Assembly (NCBI GenBank): GCA_015056365.1
Contig: SVGM01000008.1
Span: 1 to 64,000 of the forward strand
Origin: Clostridiales bacterium
GTDB lineage: Bacteria > Bacillota > Clostridia > Christensenellales > Aristaeellaceae
DNA length: 64,000 nt
Reading direction: 5' to 3'
The notes below the pieces were generated by a model. That model saw only the letters and a program-made list of their open reading frames with translations. It was not told the DNA's origin and made no database searches. The position numbers and the translations under genes are program-made. The first letter of the stretch is position 1. Every line of letters starts with the position of its first letter. This document shows positions 39,373 to 49,439 of this stretch, one piece after another.

Positions 39373-40380
39373 CTATTCTTCTGAACATTCAGTATCGAGA
39401 ACAAGTTTGTCAGACGGCCCCCGGGCCCAGCGTGCTCTGGCTGCTTCCATCAGGAGGAAGAAGGCCTGCCCTTCAGGCGCCACGCCCGGCTTATCAAAGG
39501 TCGGCATACCGCACACATTCCGAACCAGACCATACTGATCCACAGATCGGTGAGCAGCCCCCCTGATTTTCTCGGCAGCTTCGATCAAACCGCCGTCCAG
39601 CCATCCCTCATGAACGCCCCGATAGATGGTATAGGCGAACATCTGACCACAGTTGATCTCAGAAAAAGTCTCCGGACGATCCAGCACATCATGAAACATA
39701 CCGTCAGGCCGCTGCCACCTTAGCGCAGCGTTGAGCAGAAACGCCACCTGTTCTGCGATCTGCCGTTTTTGCGCCTCATATCCGTTGGGCAGAAGGGCGC
39801 GAACCCGTGCCATCCCTGCTGCGGCCCAGCCATTGCCCACGCCCCAGACATCCTTGCGGATGAACGCCTTCTTTCCATCGTCCCATTGATGTGAAAGCAG
39901 CTGCTTTTCCCGGTCAAACAGCACTTGCCAGTAACCATTCAACTGCAAAAGCGCCTCGCCATAGTAACCTGCGCGCGCCAGAAACGGAGGCAGCATATAC
40001 ATGGAGTCTACCCAGATCTCAGGCTTGTCGCCAAGATGATACACAACACCGTCCCGATTGCGCGGTGCATCTTTCAATGCCCACTGGAGCAGACGATCCT
40101 TTGCCTGTATAAGTGCCGGATCGCCGGTCGCTTCACAGGCATGCAAAAGCGCTTCCCCGATGGCGCAAGGATCCGTCGCAGCGCTCTGCCAGCCGATCTG
40201 GGCGCATCTACCCAGCTCGTCCTGTCGGTTTGCGCCTTCAACCGCCAGCAAAATTGCTGTCTCTGTGTCTCCACACTCCAGAAACGCCTGCGCGACTACG
40301 CCCTGCTCCCAGCTGTAACGCTGCATCGCCAACGTCGCCCGTTTGACTTGCTCTATCAGTTGATCCATCTTCGCGCTCAC
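39373..40380 (-). CDS. Glycoside hydrolase family 88/105 (unsaturated rhamnogalacturonyl hydrolase-like)
   Basis: EIWVDSMYMLPPFLARAG, VWGVGNGWAAAGMARV, DGMFHDVLDRPETFSEINCGQMFAYTIYRGVHEGWL. Confidence 0.85.
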   Translation of the reverse strand: MSAKMDQLIEQVKRATLAMQRYSWEQGVVAQAFLECGDTETAILLAVEGANRQDELGRCAQIGWQSAATDPCAIGEALLHACEATGDPALIQAKDRLLQWALKDAPRNRDGVVYHLGDKPEIWVDSMYMLPPFLARAGYYGEALLQLNGYWQVLFDREKQLLSHQWDDGKKAFIRKDVWGVGNGWAAAGMARVRALLPNGYEAQKRQIAEQVAFLLNAALRWQRPDGMFHDVLDRPETFSEINCGQMFAYTIYRGVHEGWLDGGLIEAAEKIRGAAHRSVDQYGLVRNVCGMPTFDKPGVAPEGQAFFLLMEAARARWARGPSDKLVLDTECSEE

Positions 40381-40392
40381 CTCTCTATGGGC

Positions 40393-42345
40393 TTATTCCA
40401 CATCAAAGATACCGCCTTCCAGGGCGCTGCGCGCAGCCAGAATATATCGGCTGGTATCCAACGGATCCACGCTGCGCCGCTTGGCGGTTGCGCCAAGTTC
40501 CAGCGGGCAGTCGCGGTAACTGTGCAGGCGGATGCTCATGGTTCCCCTACCACCCGTAACCGAGGCCAGAGTGGATGCATAATCAAGGCTTGTCTGAACA
40601 GGAACAAGGGCGGTAAGGATCGAACGTTCGCCGTCAAAAGCGCTGTCCTGCACCTCTCCGCGCATCGCAACCACATCGCTCATCACCCGTCCCACACATT
40701 CCTGAGGAATATGGAAGCGAATCTCGAGAATGGGCTCAAGAAGGACGCTACCACCGCGCCTGAGGCCGTCCTGGATTCCCATGGGCGTTGCAACGATAAA
40801 GTCCAGAGGATGGGTATGAAACTGATGATGATTACCACCCACAAGGGTAATCTTCACATCTGTGACCGGCCATCCAAGCCTTCCTTGGGCCAATGCCAGC
40901 GGAAGCGCCTGCTCCACCTGATGCTGATACCGGGCCAGAATCTCCCGTACCGGCACCCGGGATTCAAAGGTTACGCCGCTGCCACGGGGCGCCGGTTCGA
41001 TAACAAACTCCATAATGGCCCAGCAGGGCTTTGGCATGGTATAGGCCACATAACCGCTGGTGGTTTCGGCGATGGTTTCCCGGTACAAAACAGCAGGCTT
41101 GGAAAAGAGAACATTCAGATCAAAGCGTGTCTTCAGAAGTTCCGCAAGGATTTCCAGCTGAATGGTTCCCATGACATTCATATGCTGTTCGTTCAGCGAG
41201 CGCACATATCGCGCCTGCAGCAACGGATCTTCGCCTGAGAGGGTCTCACAGGCCGTTCTCAGCGCCTGCATATCATCGGGGTTCTCCGGTATGACCTGAA
41301 CAGTGATCAGGGGCGTACGAAGCCGTCCGGGTTCCACACGCCTCGGCAGCAACACATCGTTACCCAGCACCTGCCCAATCCGGACATCACCCAGTCCGTA
41401 AACGATACCGATCTCCCCCGCCTGCATTTTACCGACGGCGGTTCCATCCACATCACGGATCTGGGTCACCTTTTGCTGTACGGTTTTCTCCTCGCCGGTC
41501 AGTGGATCCACCCCGGCAGGAAGCGTAACGGGCATTCTGTTTTCCATATGACCGCTATACAGGCGTACCCATACGCCGCGGCCAAGCACACGATCCTGCT
41601 CCGCAGCAAATACCACGCCGCACAGTTCCTCGCCGCTCTTGACTGGCGCAGGCAGACAACTGACGATGGCGTTCAGCAGCGGTTCTATACCCAGATCGCG
41701 CAATGCAGAGCCCGTAAGAATCGGGTAGATCTGTCCCTGTTTGGTCAGCTCTGCCGTCTTGCTATGCAAAAATGTCTCATCAAAGCTCTCGCCGGCAAGA
41801 AAGCGCTCCAGCAGTTCATCGTCTGTGCTGCATACTGCCTCCGCCAGCGCGTCAGTATCGTTCAAAAGCGCAGCGTTGGCGGTAAGCCGGTTATTGATCT
41901 GGTGCACAATACGCTGAACATCCGCGCCTTCCCGATCCATCTTATTGATAAAAAGAATGGTGGGGATCTTCTGTTCCTTCAGTACTGCAAAGAGCACTTC
42001 GGTCTGGGGCTGAACCCCCTCGACGCCGCAAAGTACCAGCACCGCTGCATCCAACGCCCACAGCGACCGCTCCACCTCTGCCGAGAAATCCACATGCCCA
42101 GGCGTGTCGATCAGATTGATCTCAGTATCCTTCCAGGAAATGCGAACACAAGTGGCCTTGACGGAAATACCGCGTCTTCGTTCCACCGGAAGGGTATCGG
42201 TATGCGCTGTACCGGTATCCACGCTGCCCGTTTCCCGAATGGCGCCGGCATGCAGCAAAAGCTGTTCAGAAAGCGTCGTTTTGCCTGCATCGACATGTGC
42301 AAATATGCCTATATTTCTGATGTGGCCGTTAGCATGGGTGCTGAT
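40393..42345 (-). CDS. TetM/TetO-like translation-factor GTPase (ribosomal protection family)
   Basis: NIGIFAHVDAGKTTLSEQLL, RRGISVKATC, NLIDTPGHVDFSAEVERSL, FINKMDREG. Start placed at ATC 42345-42343 (see findings); the track ORF begins at 42444. Confidence 0.85.
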   Translation of the reverse strand: MSTHANGHIRNIGIFAHVDAGKTTLSEQLLLHAGAIRETGSVDTGTAHTDTLPVERRRGISVKATCVRISWKDTEINLIDTPGHVDFSAEVERSLWALDAAVLVLCGVEGVQPQTEVLFAVLKEQKIPTILFINKMDREGADVQRIVHQINNRLTANAALLNDTDALAEAVCSTDDELLERFLAGESFDETFLHSKTAELTKQGQIYPILTGSALRDLGIEPLLNAIVSCLPAPVKSGEELCGVVFAAEQDRVLGRGVWVRLYSGHMENRMPVTLPAGVDPLTGEEKTVQQKVTQIRDVDGTAVGKMQAGEIGIVYGLGDVRIGQVLGNDVLLPRRVEPGRLRTPLITVQVIPENPDDMQALRTACETLSGEDPLLQARYVRSLNEQHMNVMGTIQLEILAELLKTRFDLNVLFSKPAVLYRETIAETTSGYVAYTMPKPCWAIMEFVIEPAPRGSGVTFESRVPVREILARYQHQVEQALPLALAQGRLGWPVTDVKITLVGGNHHQFHTHPLDFIVATPMGIQDGLRRGGSVLLEPILEIRFHIPQECVGRVMSDVVAMRGEVQDSAFDGERSILTALVPVQTSLDYASTLASVTGGRGTMSIRLHSYRDCPLELGATAKRRSVDPLDTSRYILAARSALEGGIFDVE

Positions 42346-42400
42346 ACGCGCCCCCTCCGTTTCTTCTTGCGTTTCCTTTTGGATACAGCGGTTTGTGCCT

Positions 42401-42428
42401 ATTATAGCACGAAGGCGATATACGTCAA
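42401..42428 (-). promoter_or_regulatory. Promoter inside the 5' end of the TetM-like track ORF
   Basis: Minus strand TTGACG (42428-42423), 16 bp, TATAAT (42406-42401). Confidence 0.6.
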
Positions 42429-42524
42429 CTGCACAATCTGTCATCTTGACCTTGCAGAAGGAAAAACACCTGCTTATCTTGAATTGAATAAAGAATCGAA
42501 CCTGGATGTTCAGGAGGTTTTCAC

Positions 42525-42956
42525 ATGGAGATCAAGATCAGGTATCACGACCCCGAAATGCCCAGACTTTGCAATATTCAAGACAAATCCGACTGGATCG
42601 ATCTTCGCGCCGCCGAACGGGTGGAAATGAAGGCCGGCGAGTTCAGGATCATCTCTCTTGGCATCAGCATGGCATTGCCGGAGGGCTATGAAGCCCATAT
42701 CGCCCCCAGAAGTTCCACCTTTATGAAGTTTGGGATCCTTCAGACCAATTCCGTGGGCGTCGTGGACAACAGCTACTGCGGAGATGACGACGTGTGGGGC
42801 ATGCCTGCGCTGGCCATGCGTGATACAATCATTGAAAAAGGCGACCGGATTTGCCAGTTCCGGATCATGAAGAAAATGGAGCAAACCGCTTTTGTTGAGG
42901 TGGATCACCTTAGCGGAAAACAGCGTGGCGGATTCGGTTCCACCGGCAGCAAATAA
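42525..42956 (+). CDS. dut: dUTP diphosphatase
   Basis: [65 protein letters not shown]. Confidence 0.93.
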   Translation: MEIKIRYHDPEMPRLCNIQDKSDWIDLRAAERVEMKAGEFRIISLGISMALPEGYEAHIAPRSSTFMKFGILQTNSVGVVDNSYCGDDDVWGMPALAMRDTIIEKGDRICQFRIMKKMEQTAFVEVDHLSGKQRGGFGSTGSK

Positions 42957-42990
42957 CGCTTCTCCTTTCTACATTTGCGCCTTTCAGCCA

Positions 42991-43018
42991 TTGCAAAAAG
43001 GGCAAAATCTGTTATAAT
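42991..43018 (+). promoter_or_regulatory. Promoter of pduL-like gene
   Basis: TTGCAA (42991-42996), 16 bp, TATAAT (43013-43018). Confidence 0.55.
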
Positions 43019-43054
43019 ATATATGAATATTTCAGGAAGGAAGGCCTGACTACA

Positions 43055-43627
43055 ATGAAAAAAGTTTTGGTTGAAACCTCTGCCCGTCATGTGCATGTGT
43101 CCCAGCAGGATCTGGAAACCCTGTTCGGCGCTGGCTACGAACTGACTGTGAAGAAGATGCTGTCCCAGCCTGGCCAGTTTGCCTGTGCTGAGCGCGTTGA
43201 CGTTGTTGGCCCCAAGAAGACCCTCACCGGCGTGAGCATTCTGGGTCCCGTGCGCCCCGCCACCCAGGTTGAGATTTCCCTGACCGACGCCCGCTCCATC
43301 GGCGTGAATGCTCCCATCCGTGAAAGCGGCGACATCGAAGGTTCCGGTAGCTGCAAGCTAGTTGGCCCCAACGGTGAAGTGGAACTCAGTTGCGGCGTGA
43401 TCGCTGCCAAGCGCCACATCCACATGACCTGCGCCGATGCCCAGGAATACGACCTGAAGGACAAGGACGTTGTCAGCGTCAAGGTTGAAACCGAAGGCCG
43501 CGCCCTCACCTTTGGCGACGTGATCGTTCGCGTGAATGACAGCTATGCGCTGGCCATGCATATCGACACCGACGAATCCAACGCTGCCTGCGCCGGCCCC
43601 GGCACCATGGGCGAGATCATCAAGTAA
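43055..43627 (+). CDS. pduL: Phosphate propanoyltransferase (PduL family)
   Basis: VETSARHVHVSQQDLETLFG, ILGPVRPATQVEISLTDARSIG, VIAAKRHIHMTCADA. Confidence 0.93.
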   Translation: MKKVLVETSARHVHVSQQDLETLFGAGYELTVKKMLSQPGQFACAERVDVVGPKKTLTGVSILGPVRPATQVEISLTDARSIGVNAPIRESGDIEGSGSCKLVGPNGEVELSCGVIAAKRHIHMTCADAQEYDLKDKDVVSVKVETEGRALTFGDVIVRVNDSYALAMHIDTDESNAACAGPGTMGEIIK

Positions 43628-43786
43628 TCCATACACATAGGGACAACGTATGCATTGATCATAGGATGCATACGTTGTCTTTTGTTTACGGTTATTTCAT
43701 CACTTTTTTCGGCTTATGGGGTATAATAGGAGTACGGACAACTGCTGTTTCATGATTTTCTCAAAGGACGGCAAAGGAGCACAGTA

Positions 43787-44698
43787 ATGGACCGAGAAAA
43801 GCAGATCCTTTTCATCTACAATCGCCATTCAGGAAAGAAGCAAACCGCCAACCGCCTGGCAGATCTGATGGATCTGTTTTGCCAGGAGGGCTATCTGCTC
43901 ACAAGTTATTCCACACAATGCCGTGGTGATGCGACCCGTATCGCTGCCGAAGAAGGCGTGCATTACCCACTGGTGATTTGTTCCGGCGGCGATGGCACGC
44001 TGAGCGAAGTGGTGAACGGACTGCTTCGTATTCCAGAGGAGCAGCGTCCCAGTATCGGCTACATCCCCTCGGGATCCACCAACGATTTTGCGGCAACCCT
44101 GTCGCTTCCGACAGACCTGCTGGAATGCGCACGAATCATCCTCCGGCGCAATGCACGAAAGTTGGATGTGGGCATGTTCTGCAATAAGCGTGCATTTGTC
44201 TATGTAGCAGCTTTCGGCGCCTTTACTGAAACCTCCTACGCCACCCCGCAAGCAGAGAAAAACCTGCTGGGTTATCATGCGTACGTTCTCCATGGGCTCA
44301 AAGAATTGGTTAATCTCCGCTCCTATCCCATGCAGGTGACCATGGACGGCAAGACGGTTGAGGGAGATTTCCTCTACGGCATGGTTTATAATGCCAACAG
44401 TGTCGGGGGCTTCCGCAACCTGTCCGCCCAGCCTGCAAGACTGGATGATGGCCAGCTTGATATCCTTCTTGTCAAAGCACCAGAGACAACGGCGGATTGG
44501 CCTGCCTGGGTATCCGCACTGATGGGAAAGAAAAGTGATCCCAAATATTTTATCTCCGCAAAGGCAAAGGACATCTCCTTTTCCTGCGATGAACCTGTAG
44601 ATTGGGTGCTGGACGGCGAATATGGCGGCAGCTGTAAAAACGTGCAGATTGATACGCTTCATCGGGAAATCAACGTATTGGTTGCAAAAAAAGAATGA
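43787..44698 (+). CDS. Diacylglycerol kinase family lipid kinase
   Basis: LFIYNRHSGKK, VICSGGDGTLSEVVNGLL, IPSGSTNDFAATL. Confidence 0.92.
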   Translation: MDREKQILFIYNRHSGKKQTANRLADLMDLFCQEGYLLTSYSTQCRGDATRIAAEEGVHYPLVICSGGDGTLSEVVNGLLRIPEEQRPSIGYIPSGSTNDFAATLSLPTDLLECARIILRRNARKLDVGMFCNKRAFVYVAAFGAFTETSYATPQAEKNLLGYHAYVLHGLKELVNLRSYPMQVTMDGKTVEGDFLYGMVYNANSVGGFRNLSAQPARLDDGQLDILLVKAPETTADWPAWVSALMGKKSDPKYFISAKAKDISFSCDEPVDWVLDGEYGGSCKNVQIDTLHREINVLVAKKE

Positions 44699-44745
44699 TT
44701 TCGCCATGAGTGTCCAGCCGGAGGATTCATTGAATCCATAAAGCA

Positions 44746-44779
44746 AAAAGACGGAACTGTTCAGCAGGTTCCGTCTTTT
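44746..44779. terminator. Bidirectional terminator
   Basis: AAAAGACGGAAC (44746-44757) / GTTCCGTCTTTT (44768-44779). Confidence 0.8.
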
Positions 44780-44830
44780 CCTTTGTTTTTTGAATCGTGT
44801 CGAATCAAGAATCCACACACGAGCATGATC

Positions 44831-47461
44831 CTACACAACCGTGGTGATCTTTGAACCCGTCAGCGTTTTGGAGACAATCAGCTGCTTATCGATGCGTTCC
44901 TCCAGGTCATGCACATGGGAGATAATGCCGATAAGCCGCTTGCCATCCGCCAGTTCGTTGAGTACCTTAAGCGAGTTGCACAAAGCACTTTCGTCCAGCG
45001 TGCCGAACCCTTCGTCGATGAACATGGCGTCTATGCGCACAGCGCCGCTCTGGCTCTGCACCGCATCCGAAAGGCCCAATGCAAGCGCCAGACTGGCCAA
45101 AAAGGACTCTCCGCCGGACAGCGTGGAAACATCGCGCCACTGTCCGGTGCTGCGATCCAGCACATCCAAATCCAAACCGCTCTGACTGACGCGGTTCTTT
45201 GCTTCTTCCTTGCATCGGAGCGTAAACATGCCGTCTGTCAGTACCGTCAGGCGCTTATTGGCGGCAGCGACCACCTGCTTGAAATAGTACTGCTGCACAT
45301 ATGCCTCAAAGGTGAGCCTGGCCCTGCGGCTGTTTCCGGCCTTTCCGGCGCAGCATTCGTACAGTTCCCGTACCACTGCCCAGTGTTCTTCTTTTTTCTT
45401 TTGACGGCTACGGGCGTCCATGATCTCCCTTTGAGCTTCCTCATGGAGGGTCAGTTTTTTTGAATAGGTCTTTTCTGTCTGTCCGGCTTTCTCTTTTGTT
45501 TCGCTTAGCAGCATATACTGCTTTTCCAGCATGGAAACGTCAACCTTTTCAAGCCCATGCAGTTTTTCCTTCAGCTGCTGTATCTGATCGCTCAAAGACT
45601 TCTTTTCTTCTCCGTATTCCCGAAGCTGCTTCTCCAGGCGATTCATTTCTATATCTGGAATTTTGGCAAGACGATACGTCTGTTCGTTGTCAAAGCCGCA
45701 CTCGGTCAGCTTCAAAAGGAATTGGGCGAGTAATTGTTTATGCTGCCGCTTCAGCTCGTCCAGCCTTGTCTGTCCGCTTTCTGCAGCGACACGGCTCTTT
45801 TCTGCCTGAATCTGCAATTTTTTCTGGTTTTCTCTGCATTGTTGAATCGCTTCACGGTATCGTTTTGCCTTGCGTTTGATCTCCTCGATCCTCAGCCGCA
45901 ATCCACTTTCGGTTTCCTCGCCGCCGATCTTCAGCTCACGCAGACGGATTTCTCCCACACCTACGGCTGATTTGATCGCAGCCAGCCCTTCGCTTGCCTT
46001 TTGGAGGTTTTCCGCCGCTTCACGATGCAGTTGTTCAGTCCTCTCCATCGTTTCTTTGGTCACAGACTCAGTCGTCAACACAGCAGGGCATGGATGGGAC
46101 AATGAACCGCACACGGGGCACGGTTGGCCTTCATTAAGCGTAACAGCCAGCAACCCGGCCTGACTGCGGTAATAGGCGTCCTTGGTTTTGGTATAGGCTT
46201 CATCTGCCGCTTGGCTTGCTTTAAGCAAAACGGTGATCTGCTTCTGATGCTCCTCCAGCCTTTCCCGCTGTGTTTTCAGTTCTTTGAGCACTGGAATGGT
46301 GTCCTCCAATTGTTTGGCAAAGGCCAGCCATTCATCCACTTTGGGTTCATACACGACCGCCTTGCTCAGACGGAGTTCCGCATCGGGCAGCAACTGTTCT
46401 GCTTCTCTAAGCATCCTTTGAGCCTCATTCAGTTGCTTTTGCTGATTTTCAGCATCCACTGCGCACTTCTGTACCAATATTTCATCAGGGGCAAGCGTTT
46501 GGGCGAGCCTTGCCTTGCGCAGGATTTCTGCCTTGTTATCCATAGCGGACTGATCATCCAGAATGCCCTGCAAAGCAGAGTTGGCCGACTCCATCTGCAT
46601 CAAATCACCATTGACAGCCTTGCCTTTTTCGATGGCAACCAGCAACTGATTCATCTGGTTTGCAACGCTATCCAGTTCTTTTGCAGCTTCATCACGGACG
46701 CTTCTTTCGCTCTCGATGAGTTGCCGGAGGCAATCCATCAAAACATCCGCATACTTGGCATCCGTAGTATAGAGATGCAACTGTTCCTTCAAAGGAAAAT
46801 CCTGCTCAGGATCGATCTTGCCCATAGCGATCAGAATACGCTGGTCAAGCAACTCCTTCTCTCTGGTACAGTCGGAATTCATCTCCTGCAGTTTCTTCTG
46901 CACAGCCGCATAGATGGAGGTATTGAACAGCTTCTGGAACAACGTCTTCCGCCTTTCGGAAGACGCATTGAGGATCTTCAGGAAATCACCCTGTGCGATC
47001 ATCACTGTTTGGGTGAACTGCTCCTGGGTCAGGCCCAGCAACTCATGCACCTTGGCATTGACCTCCGAAAGACCCTCGATCTGCTCACCGCTGTCTTCGT
47101 TAACCATCGTGGCCTTGGCGCGCTCAGAGGCAGTACCTTCGCCGCTGCGTTTAGGGCGGATGTACTCAGGATTGCGGGTTATACGCCATGTTTCATTCTT
47201 ATGGAGGAATATCAATTCCACGTACGTCCTGGCGTGCGGCGCAGCATAATCCGAGCGGAAGGACTTGCTTTCTCTGCGATCCTTTCCGCCGGAAGCCTCC
47301 CCGTAGAGAGCGAAGCTGATGGCGTCAAAAATGGTGGTTTTGCCTGCTCCGGTATCGCCGGCGATCAAAAACAGGCCGTTGTCCCCAAAAGCCGAAAAAT
47401 CAACTTCCGTCTCCTCTGCATATGGACCAAAGGCGGATATTATCAACTTAACGGGCTTCAT
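44831..47461 (-). CDS. sbcC: Exonuclease SbcC (SMC-like ATPase)
   Basis: LIAGDTGAGKTTIFDAISFALYG, CPVCGSLSHPCP zinc hook, LSGGESFLASLALALGLSDAVQ. Confidence 0.95.
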   Translation of the reverse strand: MKPVKLIISAFGPYAEETEVDFSAFGDNGLFLIAGDTGAGKTTIFDAISFALYGEASGGKDRRESKSFRSDYAAPHARTYVELIFLHKNETWRITRNPEYIRPKRSGEGTASERAKATMVNEDSGEQIEGLSEVNAKVHELLGLTQEQFTQTVMIAQGDFLKILNASSERRKTLFQKLFNTSIYAAVQKKLQEMNSDCTREKELLDQRILIAMGKIDPEQDFPLKEQLHLYTTDAKYADVLMDCLRQLIESERSVRDEAAKELDSVANQMNQLLVAIEKGKAVNGDLMQMESANSALQGILDDQSAMDNKAEILRKARLAQTLAPDEILVQKCAVDAENQQKQLNEAQRMLREAEQLLPDAELRLSKAVVYEPKVDEWLAFAKQLEDTIPVLKELKTQRERLEEHQKQITVLLKASQAADEAYTKTKDAYYRSQAGLLAVTLNEGQPCPVCGSLSHPCPAVLTTESVTKETMERTEQLHREAAENLQKASEGLAAIKSAVGVGEIRLRELKIGGEETESGLRLRIEEIKRKAKRYREAIQQCRENQKKLQIQAEKSRVAAESGQTRLDELKRQHKQLLAQFLLKLTECGFDNEQTYRLAKIPDIEMNRLEKQLREYGEEKKSLSDQIQQLKEKLHGLEKVDVSMLEKQYMLLSETKEKAGQTEKTYSKKLTLHEEAQREIMDARSRQKKKEEHWAVVRELYECCAGKAGNSRRARLTFEAYVQQYYFKQVVAAANKRLTVLTDGMFTLRCKEEAKNRVSQSGLDLDVLDRSTGQWRDVSTLSGGESFLASLALALGLSDAVQSQSGAVRIDAMFIDEGFGTLDESALCNSLKVLNELADGKRLIGIISHVHDLEERIDKQLIVSKTLTGSKITTVV

Positions 47462-48581
47462 TGTGGTCTTCCTCCAATTCCTTGAGGACTTTGTCCAGTA
47501 CTTTCATGTATGCCGGTCCGGGCGGCTGATCGTTATTCTGCAGCCGATAAAAATCAGCAAACAGCTCCGATACAGACTTGTCCTCCATGCTCTGCGTAGC
47601 CAGCACATCCATGTCGTATTTTGTTTTGCTGTTGACTACGGAAAACTTCATCATATTGGGGAAGGTCACCGAAAGCGTCACACGTGCATCCGGAGGCACC
47701 AGTTCATCATGAACGGTGACCCACACATAGTCTTCCGAGTAAGGAAGGCAAGCGATTTCCACCATAGTCCCTTCAATCAGGCGCACATCATGCAACGGCT
47801 TAAGCGGTATGGTGCGTACCAGCGTATTCCCCTTCTGCGGCATATCGATGACTGTTACGCTCTTTTTGTGATTGTGTTCGGAGAATGAATACTTCAGTGG
47901 CGAACCTGCATAGCGCAGCGTATCCCGCAGAATCTTCTGCGGTTTATGGATATGACCCAACGCTACATAATCAAACACATCAAACACAGATGCATCGATA
48001 TTCTCCACGCCGCCTACCGACCGTTCCTCGGAATCCGACGTCTCGCAGCCGGTGATGAATTGATGGCACATCAAGATATTGCGCTTTTTCGGATCAATAT
48101 TGCTTTGGCGAAGCACGGCCTCCACTGCCTCCTGATAGGTCGTAATCTTTTCCTGAGGCAGTTTTCGCTTGACCTGGGCGGGCCGCAAAAAGGGCAGCAT
48201 CCAAATCACCACGTCTTCTTCCCCATCCTTGAGAGAGATGCTTTGCATGGCGCCTTCAAAAGCTTCCGTCACATATACTCCGGCAGTTCTGACCAAAGAA
48301 GAAAAATACGAGATGCGAAGCGCTGAATCATGATTGCCGCTGATGACAAAAATCTTTTTGCCCAAAGACACCAATTGCGTAACGAAACGGTCAAAAAGCG
48401 CCATGGCTTCTGCCTGAGGCGAAGATCGCTGATACACATCACCCGCGATCAGGACCGCGTCCACCTGTTCATTCTGCGCAATGGAAACAATCTGCTGCAG
48501 GATGACTTCCTGATCCGCCAGCAAAGACAGATCGTTCATTTGTTTACCCAGATGCAAATCGGAAAGATGAAGAAACTTCAT
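47448..48581 (-). CDS. sbcD: Exonuclease SbcD (Mre11-like nuclease)
   Basis: MKFLHLSDLHLGKQ, LIAGDVYQRSSP, ISGNHDSALRI. Confidence 0.95.
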   Translation of the reverse strand: MKFLHLSDLHLGKQMNDLSLLADQEVILQQIVSIAQNEQVDAVLIAGDVYQRSSPQAEAMALFDRFVTQLVSLGKKIFVISGNHDSALRISYFSSLVRTAGVYVTEAFEGAMQSISLKDGEEDVVIWMLPFLRPAQVKRKLPQEKITTYQEAVEAVLRQSNIDPKKRNILMCHQFITGCETSDSEERSVGGVENIDASVFDVFDYVALGHIHKPQKILRDTLRYAGSPLKYSFSEHNHKKSVTVIDMPQKGNTLVRTIPLKPLHDVRLIEGTMVEIACLPYSEDYVWVTVHDELVPPDARVTLSVTFPNMMKFSVVNSKTKYDMDVLATQSMEDKSVSELFADFYRLQNNDQPPGPAYMKVLDKVLKELEEDHNEAR

Positions 48582-48770
48582 AGTGTTCTCCTTATCGTGC
48601 AGATCATCAAAAGAGCCAGATAGCAATTTAATTATAGTATAGTTCGAGTTTCCTCACAACTACAAAGATACAGATTGTGACTGTGTTGCTTATGCATACT
48701 TGCTTTTTGTTTGCCGTTTGCTATAATGTGAACAAAGGATTTGAGAAAAACCCAAGGAGGAGAATGGATC

Positions 48771-49361
48771 ATGGATCTGAAAAACTGGAAATGGCTGAAC
48801 GAAAGCCAAATCATTCACGAAGGCAACGAAGTTGTGATCTATGCCCCCGGCCATACGGACTGGTTCAACAATCCGGTTCCCGAAGACGGCGTTCTCAGCG
48901 CCCCCGTTGCCAACGCACCTTTCTTTTATACCGACGTCACCGGAGATTTCGTGTTCCGCGCGAAGGTGCGTCCGAACTTCCAATCAGTATACGACGCCTG
49001 CGCGCTCATGGTCATTCAGGACGAGAAGCTCTGGACAAAGGCCGCCTTTGAAAAGTCCGACTTTGGTACCACCGCAGCCGTATGTGTTGTGACCAACGGC
49101 ATTTCCGACGATGCAAACGGCTGCAACATCGAGCAGGACGAAGTATGGCTGCAGATCGTCCGTGTGGGCGACGTATTCTGTACACACTATTCGCTGGACG
49201 GCGAAAACTTCTACATGGTGCGCCTTTTCCATCTGCCGGTGCAAAAGACGGTTAAGGTCGGCATTGAAGCCCAAAGCCCTGCCGGCGAAGGCGGTATGCG
49301 CTTCTACAGCAATCTGAGTCTTGAAAACCGGACGGTAGCAAACCTCCGCGCCGGAAAATAA
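48771..49361 (+). CDS. DUF1349 (concanavalin-like) domain protein
   Basis: DVTGDFVFRAKVRPNFQSVYDACALMVIQDEKLWTKAAFEKS...; SD aaggagg. Confidence 0.82.
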   Translation: MDLKNWKWLNESQIIHEGNEVVIYAPGHTDWFNNPVPEDGVLSAPVANAPFFYTDVTGDFVFRAKVRPNFQSVYDACALMVIQDEKLWTKAAFEKSDFGTTAAVCVVTNGISDDANGCNIEQDEVWLQIVRVGDVFCTHYSLDGENFYMVRLFHLPVQKTVKVGIEAQSPAGEGGMRFYSNLSLENRTVANLRAGK

Positions 49362-49378
49362 CGAATCTTTTCTGTAAT

Positions 49379-49414
49379 CACAACGCCCTTTGCGTATCTG
49401 CAAAGGGCGTTGTG
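49379..49414. terminator. Bidirectional terminator
   Basis: Perfect 15-bp inverted repeat CACAACGCCCTTTGC-GTATCT-GCAAAGGGCGTTGTG. Confidence 0.8.
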
Positions 49415-49439
49415 ATGTCATCACTTTTTTCATCAATCA

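Noticed and set aside
46124-47485. 453-aa plus-strand ORF opposite sbcC
   Set aside because: Antisense shadow of SbcC; no domain recognised.
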